Origin: Neelides folsomi | Taxonomy: Eukaryota; Arthropoda; Collembola; Neelipleona; Neelidae | NCBI GenBank assembly: GCA_034687125.1 | Contig: JAQGBZ010000352.1 | Span: forward strand, 1 to 64,000 | Length of the DNA: 64,000 nt | Direction: 5' to 3' | Shown: piece by piece, positions 39,475 through 49,574 of the stretch | Layout: each line of letters begins with the position of its first letter | How positions within the stretch are numbered: position 1 is the first letter of the stretch | Made by a program: the position numbers and the translations under genes | The notes under the pieces: generated by a model | Told to the model about the DNA's origin: nothing | What the model saw: only the letters and a program-made list of their open reading frames with translations | Databases searched by the model: none

Positions 39475-40356
39475 AAAATGTAAAGGACCCTATAAAACTT
39501 TGCATAAATTTGGGCTAACTATATAAAAATATTAATCAATTTATATTTAATTTAAGTATTATAAATATATAACCTAGTCTGTTTTCTAAAAATCAAAATA
39601 ATATCTTTTAAATGAAATTAGAACACAATTATATGAAAAATGATTTTAACTTTATTAACAAACTTCGTCTTTAAATATCTAAATAAGAAATGATAATTAA
39701 TTAACAATTACAACAAGATCACATTATTTTTTATAAAAATCAACAATTAGAAAATAAAAATTATTAATATAAACAGAAAATCGTATAAAAATTTAAAAAT
39801 ACATGAAATCATGAATGAGTTATACTCGCCCCACTTCCTCAGATCGTGCATCGTATCTCATAGAGTTGTTGGGTATTATATATTAAGTGACTGAATAAAA
39901 TTTGAAGAGCTTTTACATCGAAAAGTCCATCTCTTTAATTTATAAACATCAGTAATTACGCATAGAAAAGTTATCGTTAGGGAGTTAAGTCATCATACTA
40001 AACTTAGCACTTAAACCCAAGGTTTTGATCATGTATTAATAATGAGCCGTGATCCACCATCATTTTTAATAAAACTGTATCTTTAGTCCATAAGTAAAAA
40101 TGACTAATTAAATTGTAATTTAAATTTAATCATGAAATGATAAAATGTCAAATTTTATTTTCTAAAATAATTCTTTTTAAATTTGGGTATTTGAAACAAT
40201 TTAAATTTTATTTTTATTTATTGAGTTACAATAAGTTACATAAATAATTGTTATTTAATAGTTATTTAATTATAATTTATATAATTTTTTACAAACGATA
40301 AGTTAAATATTATCAATTAAATATATACATTCGATAATATTATTGGCCTGTTTTGG
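39475..40356. other. Intergenic AT-rich stretch
   Basis: No gene, repeat or RNA recognised between the lipocalin stop and the SUMO-protease fragment. Confidence 0.6.
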
Positions 40357-40521
40357 TCAATTGCAAAAAGTCCTTGTTATTATTTCATAAGTCATTTTTT
40401 TTCTAAAATAAGGCATATCCTTTGCACAAAAACTGAATCTAGATCTTCTTGCAATATAGTCAGCAAATTGACACACAAAGACGCCACAATCTGAACCATT
40501 TTCTTGTTTTGGAATGCTTTG
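40357..40521 (-). pseudogene. C-terminal fragment of SENP/Ulp1 SUMO protease
   Basis: Fifty-four codons, open from a splice acceptor at 40522-40523 to the stop at 40357. They contain IPKQENGSDCGVFVC, where the Cys is the nucleophile of C48 peptidases, then a DMPYFRKKM stretch and an EI..R end that line up with the very C-terminus of SENP1/2. The catalytic His and Asp and the rest of the domain are not found upstream within 1 kb. It is probably a captured or decayed exon; splicing to the neighbouring transposase exon would be out of phase. Confidence 0.75.
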
Positions 40522-40584
40522 CTAAAAATAAAAAATCATATTAATTATAAATCTTAATTATCAATTCGCTACTATTTTTTTTAC

Positions 40585-41045
40585 CAAAATCAATCTCCAA
40601 ATTCGCTCGATATATAAATTCATTAATAAGAGCATCCACAATTTCTGAAAATCATTTCTTTCAATTTAATTTTTAATATAGACAAATTTAATACTGCAAT
40701 AATAATATAAGGATTCTATATCATGGATTCATACTATAAATAAATTAAGTATTATCATCACTTCCTGATTTTCCAATGAATGGCCTCATTTTACTCCACA
40801 GCGCTTCGATATTATTAGTATATATTTTTTTGAAAAGAGGATTTACAAAATCCTCTTGGTGAATTACAACTTCATGGTCAGAAAGGTTGAGAATTGGGTC
40901 ATTTATTATATCTTTGAAACTAACAAATCCATCTGTTATTAGTATTGTTTCTTCAATTCTTTAATTTATGAAATTAATAGTCAAGTTTTTTTGAAATTCT
41001 TCTTTGTTGAGATTTGGGTCAGCTTTTGAACTTTTAATTATAATT
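40585..41045 (-). pseudogene. Merlin/IS1595-like (ISXO2) transposase remnant
   Basis: Minus-strand segments at about 40762-40962 and 40585-40644, joined in phase across a short intron, resemble the end of the DDE domain of Merlin/ISXO2-like transposases. ILITDGFVSF holds an acidic catalytic position; FVNPLFKKIYTNNIEALW matches the VNFVDPxxGxHTNxIExxW motif, in which the usual H before TN is Y. A tail, VDALINEFIYR, fits the end of the domain. A possible upstream piece (SSKADPNLNKEEF, about 40985-41045) is separated by a stop. The N-terminal half is absent, so it cannot encode an active transposase. Terminal repeats were not found. Confidence 0.65.
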
Positions 41046-41179
41046 AGAAATTAAACAAATCAAAACAATTTAAACTTTGGATTTATGAAACTTAAACTTT
41101 TGTTATGAATTCTGAAAAAGTTTTTTGAGAAATCCGATGTTTGTTCTTTTGTGTCACTTTGTGGGAAATCTTTTAATTG

Positions 41180-42830
41180 GGGTCAACTCCTTACGCTGGT
41201 TCTCATTGGAACCCCGAATTTGTCAATTCTTTGAAAGATGAAAAGAGAATGGCAAAACCAAATTATTCATCTGATAAAATGTCCATTAATAATTTAGGAA
41301 CACATTTTGGGAATGGTAATCACATCCATTAGATCAAATGCTTAATTTTTAGAGTGCAACTAGACACTATTTAGAAGTTTAAATTATATAATTAATCATA
41401 CACATGCATCGCATTCACAATCATCAATTCTAATTTGATTTGTTCCAAGACCAGGATAGACACTATTAAATTTTATCATTTGTTCTCAAGATCACGAGCA
41501 TTTTGACGATACCGATTTAAGCGAAGTTCATGGTTGGCTCAGAACCTGTGGTGAATATGGTGTTTATGATATTGAACCTCGCGCTGATTGTTCGAATGGT
41601 GTTATTACAAAGAAATCCTTTGTTCCTAACTGTGTTTGCCTATATGGAGTGTAAGTTATAATGGAATCGATTATATAAAATCAATTATAATTAATAATTG
41701 CATGATAAATGCTAACCTTTTACTCATTCAGGTGGATTGTAAATACCGATGTTTGTGATGGATCTCCTTACGTTCTTGTTGGAACTGGAACCAATAATTG
41801 TTACTCCATTAAATTCAATGTTAATTTCAATCCGATCTAAAAATATAATAAAATAATTAATTTGAATTTAATTTACCTTGTTCTTTACAGGTAAGTTCCT
41901 TTAAGTTCATTGGAGATCCGAACAATGCCTTTACTCCTAAAACTTATGTGGCACCAAGGAGCATGACAGTTTTTCATGAAATTCCTCCTTTGGGTGATTG
42001 GACTCCTCATCTCAATTTTACTAATCCAGTCATCATCGCAATCAATCCAGATCGGTCAAGTTCCTTTGAGGCTTATGAAGCTAAGCAATGTTATGGTCAG
42101 TTAGAACGGGAAGAAGGACTTTCAAAGTACAGAGTTCAAATTTGGAATAGCGTTATTAAACCGTCAAGGTTCGGAGAAGTGAAAAAATGCCAAGATCCTT
42201 TCAACGTTGGCTATGACACTTATTCTTCCTTTCTCGATACTTATTATCGTAAGCCTATAGTTAATGTGATAAATTAAATAAATTTAACAATTGAAAAAAT
42301 GCTATACTATACCATATTACCTTTAAAAATATAAAACGCATTTTTTTCAGATTCAACAAAAGTTATCCCAATTCCGTTAAACTTTTGCCTTCCAAATTGC
42401 ATTAGAAAAAGGTATGGAGAAAAGAAATCTGCACCCGAATTGGTTGAACAAACGACATTGAATTTTATCCAGAAACTTCAAAATTTAAGAAAATTGGGTG
42501 GAAGTGAGGATTTAAAGATTTAAATAACTTAACAGAAAATAAAATGTTGTTACAAACTTGATTAATATAAATTGAATTTAGATGAAGAAACTGAAAACAC
42601 GTCGTCTAACAGTAAGATAAATACATTTTTGTAAAAATTGTAATAAGATGCAGAAACAAATAACAATATTCTTAATCTTCCAAACTTCACATCTAAGTCG
42701 CCCTTTTTAAATAAAAGGACCAGAGAAAGAATCGGACGAATCCCTCGAGAAATATTTGGACGTCATTCAGGAAAAAGTACGGATGAGTGAAGCTGACGAT
42801 GCAGAAAAACTTAAAAGCGGAAGCAAATAA
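41180..42830 (+). CDS. Unrecognised cysteine-containing protein, start broken or frameshifted
   Basis: Exons follow in phase from 41180-41315 through 41491-41650, 41732-41819, 41891-42248, 42351-42503, 42582-42611 and 42718-42830. The encoded part is about 347 residues. The body is Trp/Tyr/Cys-rich, probably extracellular, and ends in an acidic, Lys-rich tail with no domain I recognise. The first exon opens as STPYAGSHWNPEFVNSL, just after a GGGG run (41179-41182). A different frame immediately upstream reads SLCGKSFNWG, which would run naturally into it if one base were added. So either the gene carries a one-base deletion or the start lies in an unseen exon. An upstream ATG (41091) is followed by an early stop. 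Confidence 0.5.
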
Positions 42831-43905
42831 ATTGAAAAACAATCAAAATGATACCAACAAATCATCAAAGAAGGGAATGAGACGAAACAAGAAGCGAAAA
42901 AGTAAAAAAATCGTTTAATTTTTTAATGAAAATATTATGTGTGATATTTCAAAAATGTTAATTAATTTACATTTTTGAGATCAGAAGGAGAAAGAGGAAA
43001 GTCGGGGATAAGTTCGAAAAGTGCAAGTTGGTTTGGGACTCGAAAGCATTTTGCATTGACAATTATTGGGACACTGAGAGAGTTCAATGTGTCTGAAGGA
43101 GAAAAAAATCTTTGTTTTCCAGCTGTCAATAATTGAAAATTGTTAATTTATCCTAACGAATAAAAAAATTCGAGTTCTAACGATTTGTCTATTAAGTAAG
43201 ATTTATCTGCCAATTGGAATCGGATATTTTATAAAACAAGAAAAACCTCTTTTCAGTGCAATTTATAACATTAATGTTACATAATATAAATTGCATATAT
43301 TATATTATTTATAAAATTTACATACCTATCCTATATGATTCAGCGTCAGTTTAAAGAGCATTTAAATTAAACTTACTTACCATCAATGTAAAATAATGTC
43401 TACTCTTATTTTAGATTTTTACTAATGGTAAATACATTTTTAAACAAATTACTAGATTTTGATATATCTAAAGCATTAATATATTTAGGTGTGAATAATA
43501 TATAACAAATGATATACATAACATATAAAATATGTATGTATATGTACCTGTTGTTCTATATGTATATATAATATATATCATTGCATTGGTTAAATACGTT
43601 TAATAAACGCGAGGGATTCGTTCTTCATGCGGCCTCTGTATAAAAGTATAAATGAAGAAAGAAGAAACCATTACCATTGGAATAGACAACGAACGATTTC
43701 GGCTCCAGTTTTCTATTCGTATTGTCATCGTCGGTGCCTTCGGCGTCGTGACTCTCGGACCTCAGGGACCTCAGACTTTTTTCATTCAAAGTAGTACAAA
43801 TTAACTAACAATTGATTCTTACAATTAGTTAGATGTAGTTTGATAAATAAATATTTAAGCCTGACGTAATTACAGGACACAAGCACAGGAGGGGAAAGAA
43901 GTATA
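42831..43905. other. Intergenic region and A1CF-like promoter
   Basis: A Lys/Arg-rich patch with short frames at 42870-43130 cannot be assigned to a gene with confidence. AT-rich spacer then leads to a TATA box near 43640 and a GC-richer presumptive 5' leader (43650-43770). Confidence 0.5.
43639..43646 (+). promoter_or_regulatory. TATA box for the A1CF-like gene
   Basis: TATAAAAG at 43639-43646 lies about 260 bases before the first usable ATG (43906), at the start of a locally GC-richer leader containing two GGGACCTCAG-like copies. Placement in front of the gene supports a core promoter; no start site can be seen directly. Confidence 0.5.
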
Positions 43906-46086
43906 ATGGATCTAAAAGCAAAGATCAAAAAGCCTGTAAGTAAATGTCCTTTATTTCGACTTTTCCACTGTTTATCAATTTTAGTACACTTTTGGAAAGT
44001 TAGTATCAATTAGAGAATAGTGGCCAATTATATTATGATTAGAAAAATTTGGCAAAATCGAACTAATAGATTTTTATTCCTTCTCCGCCCACGGACACTT
44101 CCTCTCCAAAGAGCCAAAATCTCAAAGTTCACAAAGACCAAGCTAAGAACTTAAAGATGGAACGTTCAAGCCTTTCAGTGGCTTCAACTTCGACCCAAAT
44201 TTCAGGAGTTGAGTTAGCTGAGCAACAAGACCGACCAGGAGTGTCAAAACGTAATACGTCGTCTGTTGTGATTAAAGAGACCATGCCATTGACCTCTCTT
44301 CAAGCGACCCTTGACATATCAATTGCCGAAGCTACGAAGCTGGCTGAATTCCAAGGGATGAAATTTTGTAAAGTTAATGGACAACGGTGTTACGGACCGC
44401 TCAAAACCTACAATGGACCTGAACCCCAAAAACGTATTTCTAAATTATATAAATATTTATTAGTGTCTTTAGAATTTAAGCTTGCGATTAGTTAATTGAC
44501 TTAATTATTTAGATATCATCAAATTACTCTTTTCAATTACATAATTATAATATTATATAAAAGAAAAAAAATACGATTTCATTATTTTATTTTATAATTT
44601 TGTTTATATTTTATAATTTTTTATCTTAGGATGTGAAGTTTTTGTTGGGAAAATTCCTCGGGATATTTTTGAACGAGAATTGGTTCCCATTTTTGAGCGA
44701 ATTGGACCTATTTACGAACTCAGGATCATGACCGACTTTAGTGGAACAAACAAGGGATATTGCTTTGTCAGATACTACAACACTGACAACGCAAATAAAT
44801 GCATAAAAGAGCTGAATGGACACAAGATTAAAAGTTCGTTATAAATTACCATTATTACAAGAATGATGACCATTAATATTAAATTTGTGAACGAAATACA
44901 GATCATTCTGTTCATTTTTAATCATTTGAATTTGCTATTAAACAATTTAAAATCTTTTTTACAGATCAGCGCATTTGTGTGGCTGAGTCTGTCGACAACT
45001 GCCGTATTTACATTGGCGGTATTCCAGTCAATGCTACAAAAGAACAGATGTTGTTAGAGGTCATGAGAGAAAGCGAGGGCGTTTCGCACATTATTGTTCC
45101 GCCATCGTTCCCACGCGGAGCATATTTCTTTGTTGAATATGTAAACCATAGGTAATTCAAACTCAATGAAATCAACATTTACCTATTAAATTATATACAT
45201 AATTGTATTAATCCAATATTGACGATTTTAATATTTATTTATGCAATTTTAGGTTAATTATTAATACCGGTATATTAGAGCGGTATTTGATTGGATCATA
45301 ATTAAAGTAATTTTTGAATCCCACAGATCGGCTGTCTCAGCAAGACGGAAATTCATTTCGGAAAATAGTCGGCTCTTTGGATGTCACCCGATTGTTGATT
45401 GGGCCAAGCCAGCATCCTCTTACCGATCGAATAATTCTTGCATGTCATCAAACAATGTACCAGAACAACCTTACGAGCTGAATCGTTGGGTTGGCCAACC
45501 ACCAATGATGAATACATATCAAGCACCCAGACAATATTTTCATTCTCGTCCTCGAAATTCCCTAAATGATGGAATTTTCCAACCACGTCCATTGATGGAA
45601 GTGTTGTCGCCAATTGAAGTTACTATCCCGTTTCAATTTACTACTCCTGCTCAGCCTCCGCCACTCGCTGGGCAACCGGCTTATGCTCCTCAGACCACTC
45701 CGCTTGCGATGTCGCCCGATGGATCACCAAAACAAAAAACTCGAGCAAATTCACCATTGCAATTCAATACTTTCGGAATTCCAAATGCGGGACAATTCAA
45801 TTATCCACCACCACAACAACCCCAGTATTCTCGACTCAATATCAACTGCCAAGAATTTTGGCCTGCAAATTATAAGTAAGTGTTGTGAATACTATTTTTA
45901 TTAATATTTTAATTAATTATTTTAATTGAAACCTAAGCTTAGTATATTTGTATCTGTCATTGAAAGCTTAATGGTCAGTTTTTTTATGAATGAATTTTTG
46001 ATTATAATTCTAGGTTCAACTATCCTGGGCAAATTGAGAGCGAACAATTTGGTGGAACACAATTTTATAATCACAATAATAATTGA
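43906..46086 (+). CDS. A1CF/RBM46-like RNA-binding protein with two RRMs
   Basis: Exons 43906-43935, 44112-44433, 44630-44833, 44965-45151, 45327-45875 and 46014-46086 give 454 residues. Without the short first exon the ATG at 44157 gives 429. After a conserved lead-in (KVNGQRCYGPL), RRM1 begins GCEVFVGKIPRD-like and contains KGYCFVRYY as RNP1; RRM2 begins SVDNCRIYIGGIP. The VDNCR..GGIP and VDWA motifs are hallmarks of the A1CF/RBM46/RBM47/SYNCRIP group. RRM2's RNP1 is altered (RGAYFFVEY) and a third RRM, standard in the group, is missing; a Pro/Gln-rich tail replaces it. Vertebrate relatives bind AU-rich mRNA, guide C-to-U editing, or control germ-cell mRNAs (RBM46). Which vertebrate member it matches is not settled. 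Confidence 0.85.
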
Positions 46087-46734
46087 AGACTTTTTCCAAA
46101 TGGAGACGATTAGGTTAACTTTTCTTATTCTTTTATAATTTACTTTTTATCAAATATTAATCAACTCTATGAATCTTTATTATTTTTCGTGAATGTGTAT
46201 CAACTGCTTCTCTTTTTTCTGTTTATTACTTTTAATTTACAATGAATTTTTATGTTAGTTAAGAAATTACTACTTTACATCTGTAAAGTATTTATGAATT
46301 TAGAAAGAACGAAATGAACCTAAAATCTAAATACTTTAGACCCAATAGGTTTATTTTCTACTTTCGATTATCAATTTACTTATTCTTATTTATACTCTAC
46401 TTATAAATTGTTTCTTTAATCACTTCTTATGAATTTAATAAAATTGATCAAAAACTACACTCTTTATTTTGCTCCACTAAACATGTCAAATTTGCGTTTT
46501 ACTTAATGTAACTTATCTATTGATAACTTGATCGTTGATCACTATCACTATCCAATATCTACTTCTGTTCTTTTATATTTAAATACGTTGGTGTTCTTGG
46601 TATGTATAATTCGTTGCTATTAGATGTCAGACATGCTTAAAGGTATATTTTTTGATAAACAATTTAATCAATAATACACATAGAATCATTGTGCACTGGA
46701 GATCAATTCAGAGAGAATTTCCAAACGGTAACAT
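46087..46734. other. Intergenic AT-rich stretch
   Basis: Contains only the 3' flank of the A1CF-like gene. No other feature recognised. Confidence 0.6.
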
Positions 46735-47335
46735 CCGTGAGACTCGAATAATGAAAGCCAAGAAAGAATACCAAAGATGTTGAGCTGTCTTGGACCGGAA
46801 CAAAATCCCACGCCAAAACAAAAGGATTACGCTGGTGCGTAGTGGACAATAAAGTCATTGATGTAATTGTAAAGTCGATTGGTGGTCAATACGGTACCTG
46901 GATACCAAACACCATCATTGAGCGGATTAGTAATGTGGTGAGCAAAGGTCAGGCGATCAAGGTCTCCCCAACGAAGCGGATTGTCCGCACCAGAACAACA
47001 ATTGTAAACCTTGATCCCCTTACATCTGCAATTTCCCCCTCATGATTTAAATTATCATCAAATGATCTCAAAATAAGTTTTGAAACAATGTTGATCAACT
47101 ACCAAGTCGACGTGTTAAAATGAAAATGTACCTTGCTGTCGCTGTGAACCAACCAGTTGCAATAATGAGATTCACTGGAAAGTCCAGCGGGATCAAATCA
47201 GCAACTTTCTTCTGATCGCACAAAAGAGTGCGCAAAATCCCTTTGCCTGAAGCCACAATGAGACCTGTTGGGCCGTTGATGTTGTCAACCCATCCTGATA
47301 CTGGTTCCTTCCATGTGGCTGTCACCAAGGTGCAA
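46735..47335 (-). pseudogene. Fatty acyl-CoA reductase remnant
   Basis: Two in-phase minus-strand exons, 47132-about 47330 and 46831-47025, match the middle of insect fatty acyl-CoA reductases: LVTATWKEPVSGWVDNINGP and ADLIPLDFPVN in the first, VYNCCSGADNPLRWGD and then HYAPA in the second. A possible third exon (46736-46785) ends early. The enzyme reduces fatty acyl-CoA to fatty alcohol for waxes, cuticle lipids and pheromones. The N-terminal NAD(P)-binding half and most of the FAR-C domain are missing, and the frame stops being recognisable where a repeat-rich block begins at 47328. An isolated, truncated copy is the simplest reading. Confidence 0.75.
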
Positions 47336-47826
47336 ATACTTTAAAAAAGTATTTAAATACAAATACTTTAGTAATATTTCAATAAAATACAAATACATGT
47401 ATTTAAATACATTTCAAATACAAAATACTTTAATAAAAATCAATCCTATTTATGAATACCTACTTAATTTTTAGTTATGTATTATGATATTATGAAGCGT
47501 ATTAATGACGATTGAGATTGTAATTGTTAATAACGGATTAATTTTTAACGGATTTTTAATTTTTATTAGACTTTAGAAGTGTAAGTTGTTCTAGTAAATC
47601 ATCGTCCATATTAGCTCTGTTTGGACTGAATGCATTATGTATGGAAAATGCTAGAATAAAATGAATAATTTAGCAAATATGAGAATAGTCGTCGTCGTAA
47701 AAAGTATTTAAATACATTTCTGGGTGGAAAATGTATTTCAAATACAAAATACTTTTCAAAACGATAGCTAAAATATAAAATACTTTATTTTATTTAAATA
47801 CATGTGTATTTAAATACCCAACCTTG
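47326..47826. repeat. hAT-like interspersed repeat, TATTTAAATAC-rich
   Basis: About 500 bases packed with direct and inverted copies of GTATTTAAATAC and AAATACAAAATACTTT. The right end, read inverted, starts CAAGGTTGGGTATTTAAATA, a terminus typical of hAT-family MITEs, and the left end starts CAAGGTGCAAATACTTT. Imperfect terminal inversion fits a non-autonomous element or fused copies. A clear 8-bp target duplication was not found. Its left edge coincides with the break of the acyl-CoA reductase remnant. Confidence 0.55.
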
Positions 47827-48604
47827 AATATATTTAACAAAATATCTAGCTTTAATAATGTAATGTCATTTAAGATTTAACGGGCTACCAAATATAAACC
47901 ATTTTATGATTATATCTAAATGTTCATAATATATTCAAACTATCATTATACCATATTTATATCTTATTCTAATTATCAGTAAATCTATAATAATTTTAAA
48001 CTGATCGATTTTTAAAAAAAATTGTTAAAAATCAATTTAGTAATTAGCAAAATGAAAATCATTTTTCTACTAAAAAGTTGAAATAAATGTCAATCATCAT
48101 TTATTTAGTACTTCAGTGTATTTATTAGATATTCATATTTCAAAGTAAAATAGGCTTTCATATCACATTTAACTAATTCAAATTACGAATATTTAGAAAT
48201 AAAGGGTGAATTATTATTGTCTACATTTTTCTTATTGGCAATTTTTTAAATTCATACTTTACAAAGCTAGGTATAAGTAATAAATTACTTTTATTAAAGT
48301 TAACAAATGCATGTAAATTGTATGTTTGTTATCTGCTTATTATAAGTTTATAAGTATTCTTATTTGTAATTTTTCAAATGGTGGTTGCGTTATTTATTTA
48401 TATACCGAAGATACCAATCAATTAAACCAATTGAATTGATGGATTTAATACTAAACACTTACATATTTAGCTGTTAAAACCTCAATCGAGGAAATAAGAG
48501 GAAATGACAACTTTCATAACAATACCCTCTCCAACAATCATTAATTTCAATCAAAATTTTCCTATGATACTTGGTCTCAAAGCTCAAAATCGTTCAAAAT
48601 ATCT
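47827..48604. other. Intergenic AT-rich stretch
   Basis: Upstream flank of the thaumatin-like gene. No gene or repeat recognised. Confidence 0.6.
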
Positions 48605-49448
48605 ATGAAAATGATTTTATTCATCCCAATTTTAGCATCTTTTGTCTGCGTTAGAAACTCAGAGGGTCATTATATTTCAGTGAGGAATAATTGCAAGCAA
48701 ACCCTATGGATTGGAACTCACGGTGACGATCACACACCGCTCAATGGAGGTTTTAAACTGAATGCGAGACAAGAAAGAAGTTTCAACGTTCCGCATGGTT
48801 GGACCTCGGGACGCGTTTAGGCTCGAACTGGATGCGACAATTCTGGTAGAAATTGCGAAACCGGAGAATACGGCGCGGGACAATGTAACGGTAAAAGAAC
48901 TACATTTGATCCTGTTACACTCGCTGAATTTGGACTGGATAAATATATGGAAGTTGACCTTTGGGACATCAGTTTAGTGGATGGATTCAATTTACCAATT
49001 GCCATCTGCCCAATTCCTGGGACTGTACAAACAGGAGAGAAAAAATGTAAGCCTATAAGTTGCAATTTCAATTTTGGCGTTTGTCCGAAAGAATTTATAA
49101 CCAAAGGACGAGCGGGAAAAATGGTTGCTTGCAAAAGCGCTTGTTCGGCAACAAGAGAAGATAAATATTGCTGCCCAAAATCTAAATATAATAGGTTTGA
49201 TAAAATATTTATAATTTTAAATAAACAAAAATAATTAGGTTAAACCATTTATTTTAATTAATAGACAAACCTGTCCTCAACCAAGTGACTATTCAAGAAT
49301 TTTTAAAAAGCAATGCCCAGATGCGTACAGTTATGCATATTATGACGAAACGAGTCTTTTTGCTTGTAAAAGCTCATCGCCAGACTCTTCTTCATATCAA
49401 GTCATATGCATAATTGATTATTTTTTCAATATATTTAATGGAATTTAA
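48605..49448 (+). pseudogene. Thaumatin-like protein with one in-frame stop (TAG at 48818)
   Basis: Exons 48605-49194 and 49265-49448 give a thaumatin family (GH64-TLP) protein after a signal peptide (residues 1-21). YISVRNNCKQTLWIGTH is the opening strand, ARTGCD the first disulfide region, then MEVDLWDISLVDGFNLP (the family's DFYDVSLVDGFNLP) and NFGVCPKEF, with about 15 cysteines. All of it is in one frame except TAG at 48818-48820, where the conserved Trp (TGG) of W-A-R-T-G-C should be. One G-to-A change would explain it. Arthropod thaumatin-like proteins bind beta-glucans and some are antifungal. The 3' end is uncertain: the reading through SSYQVIC resembles the family end, but splicing at 49401 into 49492-49545 is also open. 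Confidence 0.85.
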
Positions 49449-49574
49449 AGTTGTTGAATTCTTAAATTCATTTTCAACAGTGCAACGGTTTCATTGATAA
49501 TTTTAACACTTTTAAAATGTTTGAAAATGTTATTGCAATTAAGTGAAGAAAGGAATTTTTTATTTTTTTATTTT

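Noticed and set aside
42877-43130. Basic peptide (RRNKKRK) with cysteine-containing frame downstream
   Set aside because: Two conflicting reading frames are possible and neither can be joined cleanly to an exon or to a family.
43000-43700. CRISPR-like or tandem repeat signal
   Set aside because: Only AT-rich dinucleotide runs; no regular spacer pattern, and the DNA is eukaryotic.
46842-47045. 67-codon plus-strand frame
   Set aside because: The opposite strand clearly encodes fatty acyl-CoA reductase sequence here.
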